DNA of 32,721 bases from AC-52 sp044870295 (GCA_044870295.1 JBIOYQ010000129.1:1-32721), one strand, 5' to 3'; positions 7,181 through 17,239 are shown, numbered from the stretch's first letter. Notes: generated from the sequence alone by a model not told the origin. Program-made: numbers and translations.

Positions 7181-7591
7181 CTACCGACGGGTGGCCTCTT
7201 CTCCCGGCGCGGCCTCGCTCCGTGCCCGGACGATCAGCGCTTCGAGGCTGTTTTCGTCGTACCCCTCTCCGGTCGGCTCCCCGCGGCTCAGGTCGAGCTG
7301 CGTGCGCACGGAGGCGGCCCGCCCGAAGAGATCGATCGCCGTGAAGAAGACCGGGGATTCCGTTTGGAGCAGATGGTAGACCTCCGGGTACTCCTCGGCC
7401 CGGAGGAACACCCTGGTGATCGATCCATCGAACTGAAGCCAGTCTTCCGGAGGCTCCGGCGGGAACCCCATGAACACCGTGGCGCCACTCTCCAGCGTGA
7501 GGCCGATCTGCCGGCCCGCGTCGGTGAGGTCCGAGCGACCCACTCGGGCGCTGTACTTCGTGATCCTCTCGAACAGCGGCATGGTCACCAC
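7181..7591 (-). CDS. Conserved-looking hypothetical protein, 136 residues
   Basis: I do not recognise this protein. It is soluble, with no signal peptide, membrane segment or cysteine. It begins MVTMPLFERITKYSARVGRSD and has an alternating hydrophobic pattern (IGLTLESGATVFMGF, VFFTAIDLFGRA) that suggests a mixed alpha/beta fold; the C-terminal 30 residues are charged. The start could be GTG 7591 or ATG 7582. An AGGAG lies about 19 nt upstream, too far to decide. It lies downstream of the tRNA-Thr on the same strand and may be co-transcribed with it. It converges on the M15 peptidase gene with a 1-nt gap. Codon use matches the neighbours, which supports a real gene. Confidence 0.7.
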   Translation of the reverse strand: MVTMPLFERITKYSARVGRSDLTDAGRQIGLTLESGATVFMGFPPEPPEDWLQFDGSITRVFLRAEEYPEVYHLLQTESPVFFTAIDLFGRAASVRTQLDLSRGEPTGEGYDENSLEALIVRARSEAAPGEEATRR

Positions 7592-7649
7592 CCCCGCGGC
7601 GAGTATTGATCTCCTGGTGGTCGAAGGTCCCGAGAAGGCTACATCAGGG

Positions 7650-7723
7650 AGCTGGCGGTGGGATTCGAACCCACGACCTAGCGATTACAAATCGCTTGCG
7701 CTACCAGGCTGCGCCACGCCAGC
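7650..7723 (-). tRNA. tRNA-Thr (anticodon UGU)
   Basis: The reverse strand folds into a complete cloverleaf: acceptor GCTGGCG paired with CGCCAGC, D arm GCGC/GCGC, anticodon stem AGCGA/TCGCT around the loop TTTGTAA (anticodon TGT), a 5-nt variable loop, and a T arm GTGGG-TTCGAAT-CCCAC. It reads ACA and other ACN codons. The discriminator base is U73 and no CCA is encoded, so the tail must be added enzymatically. A putative promoter lies directly upstream at 7732-7740. Confidence 0.97.
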
Positions 7724-7731
7724 GGAAGGCC

Positions 7732-7740
7732 ATCGTAGCA
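7732..7740 (-). promoter_or_regulatory. Putative extended -10 element (TGCTACGAT) for tRNA-Thr
   Basis: On the minus strand TGCTACGAT fits the extended -10 pattern TGnTAnnnT. It ends 8 nt before the tRNA 5' end, so the transcript would begin at or within a few bases of the mature tRNA. The same TGCTAC core stands before carD and ftsH. Confidence 0.35.
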
Positions 7741-7760
7741 GCGGCTTCTGGCCGCCCGGC

Positions 7761-8537
7761 TCATCCTTCGTGTCGCAGCGCGTAGGCGAAGAGCCCGACG
7801 GCCAGGGCGGCGGACGCGTTGAGCGAAGCGGTCCGGCCCCGCATCGGGATCGACACCAGCGTGTCGCACGTCTCGCGAGCAAGGCGTGACAGGCCGACGT
7901 CCTCCGAGCCAACCACCAACACCAGCGGTCGTGGCGGGACAGGGGCTTGGTGGATGTCCGCCTCCGCTTGATGGTCAAGGCCGGCAACGAAGAACCCACG
8001 ATCCCGCAGGGACGCCAGCGCCCTGGCGATGTTGGTGACCCGGGCCAGGGGGAGATGCAGCAGCGCGCCGGCCGACGATCGGATCGCCGCGGCGGTGGCT
8101 GGGGCGGCCCGGCGCTTTCGGGAGATCATCATGGCCGCGCCGGCGGCCTCGGCCGAACGTGCGCACGCCCCGAGGTTCTGCGGGTCGGTGATCCCGTCCA
8201 GGACCACCACCAGCGCATCCGGCTCGAATGCGACGGAGGCGAGCGCGCGATCGTCCAGCTCGCGCGGCAACGACACGAAGGCCGCCACCCCCTGGTGGTC
8301 ACGAAGACCGAGCGCATCGAGGTCCTCCACCTCGACCGTCTCGACGCGGATGCCGGTCCGGTCGGCCGCCTCGAGCACCTCGCGCAGCCCCTCGGTAGCG
8401 TGGGCGCCTTCCCCGAGCAGGACCCGGCGCGCCGCGCCGGCTCGAAGAGCCTCCAGCACCGGGCGCCGGCCGCCGATGACCGGCGCCTCCGGCACGGCGC
8501 GGGGTCGAGGTCGGCGGCCTCGAGGGCCCCGGTTCAT
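7761..8537 (-). CDS. rlmB: 23S rRNA (guanosine-2'-O-)methyltransferase RlmB, SpoU/TrmH family
   Basis: This 258-residue SAM-dependent enzyme methylates a ribose 2'-OH in 23S rRNA. Residues 15-95 form the small L30e-like substrate-binding domain (VIGGRRPVLEALRAG ... RDHQGVAAFVS). The catalytic SPOUT domain carries the three SpoU motifs: NLGACARSAEAAGA, LVVGSEDVGLSRLARE, and IPMRGRTASLNASAALAVGLFA. The open frame extends further upstream, but the ATG at 8537 overlaps the ispF stop by 4 nt and precedes a basic Arg/Pro leader typical of actinobacterial members, so I take it as start. The extra upstream frame is a shadow of ispF. In mycobacteria cysS lies between ispF and this gene; here it is missing. 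Confidence 0.93.
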   Translation of the reverse strand: MNRGPRGRRPRPRAVPEAPVIGGRRPVLEALRAGAARRVLLGEGAHATEGLREVLEAADRTGIRVETVEVEDLDALGLRDHQGVAAFVSLPRELDDRALASVAFEPDALVVVLDGITDPQNLGACARSAEAAGAAMMISRKRRAAPATAAAIRSSAGALLHLPLARVTNIARALASLRDRGFFVAGLDHQAEADIHQAPVPPRPLVLVVGSEDVGLSRLARETCDTLVSIPMRGRTASLNASAALAVGLFAYALRHEG

Positions 8538-9019
8538 GACGAGCCGGTAGGCGCGACGGTGGCGACGGCGATGCATCCGGCCCCGTCGCCGGACAGGCCC
8601 AACCCTTCCGGCCGGGTCGCCTTCAGAGAGACCCGCTCGACCGGCAACGACAGGGCGGCGGCGAGGTTGGCGCGCATCTCGTCCCGGCGTGACGCGATGT
8701 GCGGCCGCTCGGCCAAGAGCGTGACGTCGCAGCCGGTGGCGGCCAGGCCCTGGCCCGCCAGCAGCGCCACGACCCGTCCCAGGAGGTCGAGCCCGGCGAT
8801 CCCTCGAAACGCCGGATCGGTATCCGGGAAGTGCTGGCCCAGATCGCCCTGGCCGGCCGCGCCCAGCAACGCGTCCGCCAGCGCGTGGCACACCACGTCG
8901 CCGTCGGAGTGACCGGCCAGGCCCGGCACGTCATCGAACCGCGCGCCGGCGAGCAACAGGGGACGGCCGACGGCGGAACGATGCAGGTCGATCCCCAACC
9001 CGGTGCGGGTCTCGGTCAT
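8534..9019 (-). CDS. ispF: 2-C-methyl-D-erythritol 2,4-cyclodiphosphate synthase
   Basis: This enzyme of the non-mevalonate (MEP) pathway cyclises CDP-methylerythritol 2-phosphate with loss of CMP. At 161 residues it has the usual family length. The metal ligands are present as D11-x-H13 in GIDLHR and H45 in the signature GHSDGDVVCHALADALLGAAGQGDLGQHF. The later KATRPEGLG matches the CDP-binding Lys-Ala-Thr stretch. Its ATG at 9019 overlaps the ispD stop by 4 nt, and its own stop overlaps the rlmB start by 4 nt, so the three are likely translated in a coupled way. Confidence 0.97.
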   Translation of the reverse strand: MTETRTGLGIDLHRSAVGRPLLLAGARFDDVPGLAGHSDGDVVCHALADALLGAAGQGDLGQHFPDTDPAFRGIAGLDLLGRVVALLAGQGLAATGCDVTLLAERPHIASRRDEMRANLAAALSLPVERVSLKATRPEGLGLSGDGAGCIAVATVAPTGSS

Positions 9020-9714
9020 CGCGTCGCCTCGCCGGCCACGAACTGCTGGGCCCTGCGCAGATCCTCGGGGGTGGTGATCTTGAAGTTGCCGGCTTCGCCT
9101 TCGACCACGGCCACCCGGTAGCCGGCCCCCTCGAGCAGCATGGCGTCGTCGGTTCCGAGAAGGCCGGACCGCTCGGCGCGGGCATGCGCGTCGTCGAGGG
9201 CGGCCCGGCGAAACGCCTGCGGCGTCTGGACCAGGCCCAGCTCCTCCCGGGCCAAGGTCTCCACGACGCGGCCATCGCGTAGTCGCTTGATCGTGTCGGG
9301 GCTGGCAACCACGGGGACGACCCCGTCCACCTCCGGTTCACCGAGAAGCTTCCCGATGACCCGCCCCACGAGCGATGGGGTCGCGAATGGCCTGGCGGCG
9401 TCGTGGCAGAGCACCACGCCGGCCTCCTCCGGTAGCGACGCGAGCCCGCGACGCACTGAAGCCTGTCTCGTCTCGCCGCCCCCCACCACGAGCGTCCACC
9501 GCGGGTAGTTCTCGGATCGAACGCACACCGAGACGTCGTCCACGTGGCCTTGGGGGACCAGCACCGCGATCCCGTCGACGTCCGGGCAGGTCGCGAGGGA
9601 GCGGTAGCCGCGGAGGAACATCGGCAGGCCGCCGAGGTCGGTCAGAGCCTTGGCCGGCCCCCCCATCCTGGTGCCCGCGCCGGCGGCGAGCAGGAGCGCG
9701 TAGGTCCCTCCCAC
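9016..9714 (-). CDS. ispD: 2-C-methyl-D-erythritol 4-phosphate cytidylyltransferase
   Basis: This 232-residue enzyme joins CTP and methylerythritol 4-phosphate, the MEP-pathway step just before the IspF branch. The N-terminal nucleotide-binding loop reads LLLAAGAGTRMGGPAKAL, with the Arg and Lys that contact CTP. Later motifs are RQASVRRGL, HDAARPF, and the C-terminal NFKITTPEDL. The start is the GTG at 9714, preceded not by a Shine-Dalgarno sequence but by TAGGCT 7 nt upstream, which suggests a leaderless transcript. It lies 30 nt after the stop of the PIN/TRAM gene and overlaps ispF by 4 nt. Confidence 0.96.
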   Translation of the reverse strand: MGGTYALLLAAGAGTRMGGPAKALTDLGGLPMFLRGYRSLATCPDVDGIAVLVPQGHVDDVSVCVRSENYPRWTLVVGGGETRQASVRRGLASLPEEAGVVLCHDAARPFATPSLVGRVIGKLLGEPEVDGVVPVVASPDTIKRLRDGRVVETLAREELGLVQTPQAFRRAALDDAHARAERSGLLGTDDAMLLEGAGYRVAVVEGEAGNFKITTPEDLRRAQQFVAGEATR

Positions 9715-9721
9715 ACGGGGG

Positions 9722-9727
9722 AGCCTA
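9722..9727 (-). promoter_or_regulatory. Putative leaderless -10 element (TAGGCT) of ispD
   Basis: The minus strand reads TAGGCT, then 7 nt, then the ispD GTG, with no ribosome binding site between. It would let ispD-ispF-rlmB be transcribed apart from the upstream PIN/TRAM gene. Confidence 0.35.
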
Positions 9728-9744
9728 GCGTGCCGAGGGGTCGG

Positions 9745-11013
9745 TCAGGCTTCCAGGCCGGGGTCCGGGTCGACCGACCCGGACTCACCCGCGCCGCCGG
9801 CCACGCGGGCAAAGATAAGCCGGCCGGTGGACGTCTGGAGCGCGTTGGTGACTGTCACGGTGACCGTATCTCCCAGGAAGTGGTCCGCCTCCTCGACGAC
9901 CACCATCGTGCCGTCGTCCAGGTATCCGACTGCCTGGCCGGCGTCCCGCCCGCGGCGCGTCAGCCTGACCGGGACCTGTTGGCCGGCGACGACCTCGGGC
10001 CGCAGGGCCTCGGCCAGCGCATGGATGGACCGCACCCGGATGTCGAGGGCCGTGGCCAGCTTGCCCAGCCCGTTGTCGTTCGTCAGGAGGGTGCCTCCCC
10101 GGGCACGGGCCAGGCGGACCAGCTGCGAGTCGACCGGCTCGCTCGGCGAGCCCCCCGCGTCCTCGACCAGCACCAGATCGACGGACGGATCCCGCTTCAG
10201 CTCGATGAGGGTGTCCATGGCCTTGCGCCCCCGTGCCCGCCGTCCCGCGTTGGATGAGTCCGCCACCGACTGGAGCTCGTCCAGCACCCCGCGGGTCACC
10301 AGCAGGGTCCCGCCCAGGAACCCCTTCTGGATCATGCCGACGAGCCTCCCGTCCAGGATCACGCTGGAATCGAGGATCACCACTTCGCCGGAGAGCGTTC
10401 CGGCTGCCCGGGGCTTCACACCGAACAGCGCGAAGAGCTCCTCGCTCTTGGCTCGGCCCAGCTTGTAGGCGACGTAGCCGAGCGTCAGGTACACGAACGC
10501 GACCGCGGGGAAGGCGCCCTTGGGCGGCAGGTGATACAGCGGGAATGCCAGCAGGGTCGCCAGCACCAGCCCGAGGATCATCCCGATCCCGCCCGCCAGG
10601 ATCTCCGCGGCGGGGATCCGGCGGAACTCCTTCTCCAGCTGCGAGACCGCCGTCGCCGTTCGGCGTCCGAATACTCCCCCGAGGACGTAGCCGACCGCCG
10701 ACCCGAGGAGGGTGCCGATCAGCAGGTGGTCGGATCGGTTCGCACCAGCCAGGGAGGCCAGCTCCCAACCCGACGCGGCGAACAGGGCCACCATGATCAG
10801 CCGCACGAACTCGACCAGGACTCCGCGACGGCCTCTCGGGTTCGAGCCGTCACGTGAGGTCCGGTCCGACCCGATGGCGCCGGCGGGCGACGACGGCTCG
10901 AGCGCCAGGTGCAGAGGGGGTCGGGCCGCCAGGAAGTCGACCACCGGGTCGCGGGGATCGGACGTTCCGTCCCGGTTCGCTGCCTCCGTCATGGTCAACG
11001 GCGCGCGTTTCAC
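9745..11013 (-). CDS. Membrane-anchored PIN/TRAM-domain protein (YacL family)
   Basis: This 422-residue protein has a charged N-terminus of about 65 residues, then about four hydrophobic segments (near 66-82, 97-115, 138-160 and 166-184). The PIN domain follows (about 208-335) and begins VVILDSSVILDGRLVGMI with the first acidic active-site residue; LLTNDNGLGKLA carries the later acidic site. A TRAM domain (about 350-410, VPVRLTRRGRDAGQAVGYLDDGTMVVVE ... DTVTVTVTNALQT) should bind RNA. The family is thought to be a membrane-tethered ribonuclease, but its substrate is not settled. It lies 88 nt downstream of carD and 30 nt upstream of ispD. GTG 11013 is the longest start allowed by an upstream in-frame stop; ATG 10992 is possible. 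Confidence 0.9.
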   Translation of the reverse strand: MKRAPLTMTEAANRDGTSDPRDPVVDFLAARPPLHLALEPSSPAGAIGSDRTSRDGSNPRGRRGVLVEFVRLIMVALFAASGWELASLAGANRSDHLLIGTLLGSAVGYVLGGVFGRRTATAVSQLEKEFRRIPAAEILAGGIGMILGLVLATLLAFPLYHLPPKGAFPAVAFVYLTLGYVAYKLGRAKSEELFALFGVKPRAAGTLSGEVVILDSSVILDGRLVGMIQKGFLGGTLLVTRGVLDELQSVADSSNAGRRARGRKAMDTLIELKRDPSVDLVLVEDAGGSPSEPVDSQLVRLARARGGTLLTNDNGLGKLATALDIRVRSIHALAEALRPEVVAGQQVPVRLTRRGRDAGQAVGYLDDGTMVVVEEADHFLGDTVTVTVTNALQTSTGRLIFARVAGGAGESGSVDPDPGLEA

Positions 11014-11101
11014 GAGAGGACGGGCGCCGCCTCCTCACACACGTTTTCGGCCACGGCCGCGCTCGCCTTGACCTGCTGGGAGGAGTGGAGAGGGAGCTGA
11101 G

Positions 11102-11599
11102 CTAGGCCTGAGCTCGGTACGCTTCGTCGAGCACGCGATCGAGCATGGCCTCCGCCTTCTCCTCGGTGGAATCGAAGGCGAACGTCAGCTCGGAGACGAG
11201 GATCTGGCGGGCCTTCGCCAGCATGTGCTTCTCGCCGGCGGACAGGCCCTTCTCCTTCTCACGGGACGACAGGTTCCGCACGACCTCGGCCACCTGGTAT
11301 ACGTCGCCGGAGGAGAGCTTGGCCAGATTGGTCTTGTAGCGCCGGCTCCAGTTGGTGGGCATACGCGCTTCCTCTTCGCGGAGGACATCGAACACGCGCT
11401 TCACTTCCCGCTTGGAGATGACTTCCCGCAGGCCAACTTCTTGAGTGTTGTCCACTGGGACCATCAAGGTGAGGTCCCCATGCGCGAGGCGTAGCTTGAA
11501 ATAGGTTCTGGTTTCCCCGAATACCTCGCGTTCTACAAGGTCTTCGATAACGGCTGCTCCATGGTGCGGATAGACGACCTTGTCCCCTTTGGTGAACAC
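11102..11599 (-). CDS. carD: CarD-family transcriptional regulator
   Basis: This 165-residue protein binds the RNA polymerase beta subunit and stabilises open promoter complexes, notably at actinobacterial promoters with weak -35 elements. The N-terminal RNAP-interaction domain is FTKGDKVVYPHHGAAVIEDL to about residue 60 (TLMVPVDNTQEVGLR). The helical DNA-binding domain follows, with NWSRRYKTNLAKLSSGD and the contact tryptophan in NWSRR. The frame runs further upstream, but GTG 11599 has a ribosome binding site (GGGAG, about 6 nt away) and matches the family N-terminus. It lies between radA and ispD as in mycobacteria. Confidence 0.96.
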   Translation of the reverse strand: MFTKGDKVVYPHHGAAVIEDLVEREVFGETRTYFKLRLAHGDLTLMVPVDNTQEVGLREVISKREVKRVFDVLREEEARMPTNWSRRYKTNLAKLSSGDVYQVAEVVRNLSSREKEKGLSAGEKHMLAKARQILVSELTFAFDSTEEKAEAMLDRVLDEAYRAQA

Positions 11600-11645
11600 A
11601 GCACTCCCTCGTGGTTGGTCGCGAGCGGCTGATGTCGAGAATGAC

Positions 11646-11675
11646 AGGGTAGCATGCAGCCCGAGTTCCTCGCAA
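11646..11675 (-). promoter_or_regulatory. Putative carD promoter (TTGCGA, 18 nt, TGCTACCCT)
   Basis: On the minus strand TTGCGA (11670-11675) stands 18 nt before TACCCT (11646-11651). The TACCCT is preceded by TGC, making an extended -10. It lies in the 98-nt gap between radA and carD and gives a leader of about 40 nt. It would let carD be transcribed independently of radA. Confidence 0.4.
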
Positions 11676-11697
11676 CTCAAAAGTGCTGGTCAAAAGG

Positions 11698-13065
11698 CTA
11701 TTTCGCTGCTCCAGACCCCCTTCCAGCACCCCCGGAACGGCCCCAGAGAAGGGCCTCCCGCAGGTGTCTGACGTGGATCACTCGGGGCGAGGAAGAGGGC
11801 GTGGCACCGGCTCCACGAGCGCCGACCGGGGCCACCACCTCGGACAGGCCTGCCGAAGCCGCCGCCGAGAGGCGCGCCTCCATCCCCGGAACGGGCCGCA
11901 CCGCCCCGGTGAGGGACAGCTCGCCGATGAAGGCCCGGCCGGCAGGAGGCGGGGCGCCTCGCGCGGCCGAGGCCACGGCGGCGGCGACGGCCAGGTCCGC
12001 GCCAGGCTCGTCGACGTGCAGTCCCCCGGACGAAGCCCCGAACAGCTCGGACCTGGACAGCCCGAGCTCGAGCACCCGGTCCACCACGGCCGAGACGATG
12101 TGGAATCGCCGAGGATCCAGCCCCGCCACCTGCCGCCTGCCCGGGCCCGCGGACGGCACGACCAGAGCCTGGATGTCGAGGGCGAACGCCCGGCGCCCGG
12201 CCAGCACCAAAGCGGGGGCGCATCCTGGTTCGGACGCGCCCGTCAGGAGGGCAGGACCGGCGTCCCGTTCGGTCAGCCCGTCGCCGGTCATCTCGAACCA
12301 CGCCACCTCGCCCTCCGGTCCATACCGGTTCTTCCCCCCCGTGAGGACGCGAAGTCCGGACCGTGGGTCGCCATCGAACGTCACAACCGCATCCACGGCG
12401 TGCTCGAGCGTCCTGGGGCCGGCCAGGCCACCCTCCTTGGTGACGTGCCCGACCAGGAGCACGCTGATGTCGCGCTCCTTGGCCAGAGCGATCAGCGCGT
12501 CCGTGCAGGCCCTGACCTGACCGACGCCGCCCGGCAGCGCATCCGCATCTGGATCGCGGATCGTTTGGATGGAGTCGACGATGAGCACGCTGGGGGCCTG
12601 CTGGGTCGCGGCCGCAAGGACGGAGGGGAGGTCCCGACCGGAGACGTAGTCGAGCGCTTCACCGGGCAGCCCCAGACGCCGGGCCCGAGCCGCCACCTGC
12701 GAACGTCCTTCCTCACCCGAGGCGAGGAGGCAGGGGTGCCCGGCCGCGGTCAAGCGCGACGCCAGCTGGAGGAGAAGGGTCGACTTGCCCGTACCGGGCG
12801 CCCCCGCCACGAGGACCACCGATCCCGGGACCAGCCCGCCGCCGAGCACGCGATCGACGCCGGGGGATCCTGTGGGGAAGCGGCGCTCCTCGGGATCAGG
12901 GGCAAGCGTCAGGATCGACGGGGTCGCCGGCGTGTCGGTCCGGCCCGATCCTGCGGGGTGCTCGCTGACCGTGCCCCAGTCCCCGCACGCCGCGCAACGA
13001 CCCGACCATTGGGCCGACGGGCGGCCGCAGCTGTCGCACACGAACATCCGCTTCAGCTTGCCCAC
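11698..13065 (-). CDS. radA: DNA repair protein RadA (Sms)
   Basis: This 455-residue ATPase promotes branch migration during recombinational repair alongside RecA. The N-terminal zinc finger is C10-x2-C13-x10-C24-x2-C27 (FVCDSCG ... CAACG). The RecA-like core has Walker A GAPGTGKST and Walker B VLIVDSI. The RadA-specific KNRYG motif is followed by PEGEVAWFEM. The C-terminal third is the Lon-protease-like domain. The frame is open upstream, but GTG 13065 gives VGKLKRMFVCDSCG, which aligns with the usual short family N-terminus. A -10-like TACAGT ends 6 nt before it, suggesting leaderless translation. It is divergent from the hydrolase lipoprotein. Confidence 0.95.
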   Translation of the reverse strand: MGKLKRMFVCDSCGRPSAQWSGRCAACGDWGTVSEHPAGSGRTDTPATPSILTLAPDPEERRFPTGSPGVDRVLGGGLVPGSVVLVAGAPGTGKSTLLLQLASRLTAAGHPCLLASGEEGRSQVAARARRLGLPGEALDYVSGRDLPSVLAAATQQAPSVLIVDSIQTIRDPDADALPGGVGQVRACTDALIALAKERDISVLLVGHVTKEGGLAGPRTLEHAVDAVVTFDGDPRSGLRVLTGGKNRYGPEGEVAWFEMTGDGLTERDAGPALLTGASEPGCAPALVLAGRRAFALDIQALVVPSAGPGRRQVAGLDPRRFHIVSAVVDRVLELGLSRSELFGASSGGLHVDEPGADLAVAAAVASAARGAPPPAGRAFIGELSLTGAVRPVPGMEARLSAAASAGLSEVVAPVGARGAGATPSSSPRVIHVRHLREALLWGRSGGAGRGSGAAK

Positions 13066-13068
13066 CGC

Positions 13069-13098
13069 AGGACTGTAGCCGGAGGGTCTGACAGTCCT
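13069..13098. promoter_or_regulatory. Inverted repeat AGGACTGT-N14-ACAGTCCT across the radA promoter
   Basis: Two perfect 8-bp arms (13069-13076 and 13091-13098) are separated by 14 bp. The arm nearer to radA overlaps the putative -10 TACAGT (13072-13077, minus strand), which ends 6 nt before the GTG start. The position suits an operator for a dimeric regulator. The arms do not resemble the known actinobacterial LexA box (TCGAAC-N4-GTTCGA). Confidence 0.45.
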
Positions 13099-13201
13099 TG
13101 ACCAGCACGGATCGCGGCGACCGGGCAGCCGGGATCGGTGGAGAACGTGTCGCTTTCCCCCCGGGGCCCATGGCTCGGGGCCCAACGCGGCGGAATCTCG
13201 G

Positions 13202-13207
13202 TACCGT
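13202..13207 (+). promoter_or_regulatory. Putative leaderless -10 element (TACCGT) of the hydrolase lipoprotein
   Basis: TACCGT is followed by 7 nt and then the GTG at 13215. No Shine-Dalgarno sequence is present. It supports choosing GTG 13215 over the much longer upstream frame. Confidence 0.33.
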
Positions 13208-13214
13208 TGGCGCC

Positions 13215-14264
13215 GTGCACCTGGTACGAAGGGCCATCATGGTCGCCGCTGTCGCGCTCCTGGCGGCGGCGTGCTCCAAGGACCCCGGCGGGTTCCCATC
13301 GCCGATCTCGTCCGGTCCGAGCGTCCCCTCTCCCACCGAGTCGACCTCGAGCCAGGGCACGCTGCCGCTGGGGACCCTCACCCTGACCTCCGGGTCGGCG
13401 TCATGCGCTCTCGGAGGCAGTTGCCGGCTCGGGTTTCGCGTGGACTGTCCGGGCGTGCAGGAGCCGGCCGAAGGAACCCTGATCGCGGAAGGGCCGGGCC
13501 AGGCCCGCGCCCTGGTCATGGGGTTCGTCGGGACGCTGGGGACCGGCACCGTCGGCCTCAGCAAGCAATGGGTCGCCGACATGGTCGCCCAGGGCTTCGA
13601 GGTGGTCGTCGTGTCCTGGGCGGACCAGACACCTTGGCTCACCTCCTCCTCGGGAGAGGAGGTCGGTCCCAAGGCCCTGGCCTGCCGTCCCGCCACCGCG
13701 ATCGCCTGGACCCATGACAACATCTACCGGCAGCTCGGCGTGTCCTCGCCGGGCGCGGGCGTGTGCGGGTTCTGCGCCACCGGCAACAGCGGCGGGGCCA
13801 GCCAGATCGCCTACGCCCTGAGCTTCTACGGCGTCGGCAGCCTGCTCGACGCGGCGGTCCTGACGAGCGGTCCGCCGCACACGGCGCTGGACAAGGCCTG
13901 CCTGGGCCCGGACCCGAACCTCAGGTTCGATGCCGATTCCGCGTCGATCGTGGACCTCTCCTACGGCTTCGCTCCGGGCACAGGCCCATGCGCGCACCAG
14001 GACGAGAGCTTCGCCGAGCGCTGGACGAAGGGCAGCATCGACTCAGGTGGAACGTACTCGTTCCCCCGGACGCGCATGGCGTTCCTCTTCGTGGCGGGCG
14101 ACCACACGGCGGCGCCCTTCCAAGGAAGGCTCTACGCGGAGGAGGTCACGTCCGCGGGCAGCCCCATGGTCAGCGACGACACCGTCCCAGGGTTCAACCA
14201 CACGATCATGACTTCCCCGGAAGGGCGGCAGGCCGTGGAGGACGCCCTGCTCTCCGGGATCTGA
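13215..14264 (+). CDS. Lipoprotein of the alpha/beta-hydrolase type
   Basis: This 349-residue protein begins with a lipoprotein signal (LVRRAIMVAAVALLAAAC, lipid cysteine C20) and a Ser/Pro/Thr-rich linker to about residue 65. The domain that follows contains a nucleophile-elbow-like GNSGG in CATGNSGGASQIAYALSFYG, the usual hydrolase serine followed by a helix. DDTVPGFNHTIM near the C-terminus could supply the acid and histidine. Cysteines around CRLGFRVDC and GVCGFC may form disulfides outside the membrane. The substrate is not evident. GTG 13215 is preferred because the signal peptide starts there; ATG 13239 is possible. It is divergent from radA and ends before a strong hairpin. Confidence 0.8.
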   Translation: MHLVRRAIMVAAVALLAAACSKDPGGFPSPISSGPSVPSPTESTSSQGTLPLGTLTLTSGSASCALGGSCRLGFRVDCPGVQEPAEGTLIAEGPGQARALVMGFVGTLGTGTVGLSKQWVADMVAQGFEVVVVSWADQTPWLTSSSGEEVGPKALACRPATAIAWTHDNIYRQLGVSSPGAGVCGFCATGNSGGASQIAYALSFYGVGSLLDAAVLTSGPPHTALDKACLGPDPNLRFDADSASIVDLSYGFAPGTGPCAHQDESFAERWTKGSIDSGGTYSFPRTRMAFLFVAGDHTAAPFQGRLYAEEVTSAGSPMVSDDTVPGFNHTIMTSPEGRQAVEDALLSGI

Positions 14265-14288
14265 CGCATCGATCCTGGTCTCAGATGA

Positions 14289-14325
14289 CAAGAGGCCCAG
14301 CGACACCGTCGCTGGGCGGCTCTTG
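14289..14325. terminator. Strong hairpin between convergent genes, probable bidirectional terminator
   Basis: CAAGAG pairs with CTCTTG (outer 6 bp) and CCCAGCGA with TCGCTGGG (inner 8 bp, 5-nt loop). The hairpin begins 25 nt after the hydrolase stop and lies about 120 nt beyond the clpC stop on the other strand. It has no T-run, which is common for actinobacterial terminators. Confidence 0.65.
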
Positions 14326-14447
14326 CCCTTGACGACCCGCCAGCGTCCCGGCAGGCCGCTTCCCTGTGGGGAGGCTTCGCGGAGGGATCGCTAGCGGATC
14401 ACTCCGCCCGCCACGGGGGGAAGCCCTCTCTACCCGGAGGCCGTGCG

Positions 14448-16922
<2,475 letters not shown>

Positions 16923-17239
16923 CTCGTTCCTCCCGGGCTACCAGAGCCCCGGTCTTCATTTCCAGTGCCTCGCGGATCAGCGGACCACGTCCTACCCGCG
17001 AGGCGCAAAAGGCGCCCCGGTGGCGCTGTCTCGCGCCCTGAGCGCCTCCGAGCCGATTATACCCGCGGCCTCCGACGTAACTCGCACTCGCCACGGTGCC
17101 TTCCCCCATTCGGGTCCCTCTCATGACTCCTGCGAGGGTCGTCTGCTCCTCAACAAGTTATTCGGGCGGACCCTTCCCCGGGATTAGCCAAAGGTCTCGT
17201 TTCCGCTGGTCGAACATCCCGGGACCCTCCGGGGCTTGG
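16923..17239 (-). other. 317-bp clpC upstream region: promoter and structured leader, no gene
   Basis: No frame in this stretch looks coding. It holds the putative clpC -10 (17056-17061) and, within the predicted leader, a short hairpin GGCGC-AAAAG-GCGCC at 17002-17016. The GC-rich part next to the lipoprotein stop shows no terminator with a T-run. I could not find a convincing ClgR or HspR operator by eye. Confidence 0.55.
17056..17061 (-). promoter_or_regulatory. Putative clpC -10 element (TATAAT)
   Basis: A perfect TATAAT on the minus strand is conspicuous in this GC-rich sequence and lies 133 nt upstream of the clpC ATG. No clear -35 hexamer stands 16-18 nt before it, as is typical of promoters that rely on CarD and RbpA. 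Confidence 0.5.

Noticed and set aside
13098..13103. TTGACC as a -35 of the hydrolase lipoprotein
   Set aside because: No TAnnnT hexamer follows at 16-19 nt; the nearest -10 candidate is about 100 nt away.
13098..13214. N-terminal extension of the hydrolase lipoprotein from ATG 13098
   Set aside because: The extension has no signal or family features and would push the signal peptide into the interior; GTG 13215 is preceded by a -10-like element.
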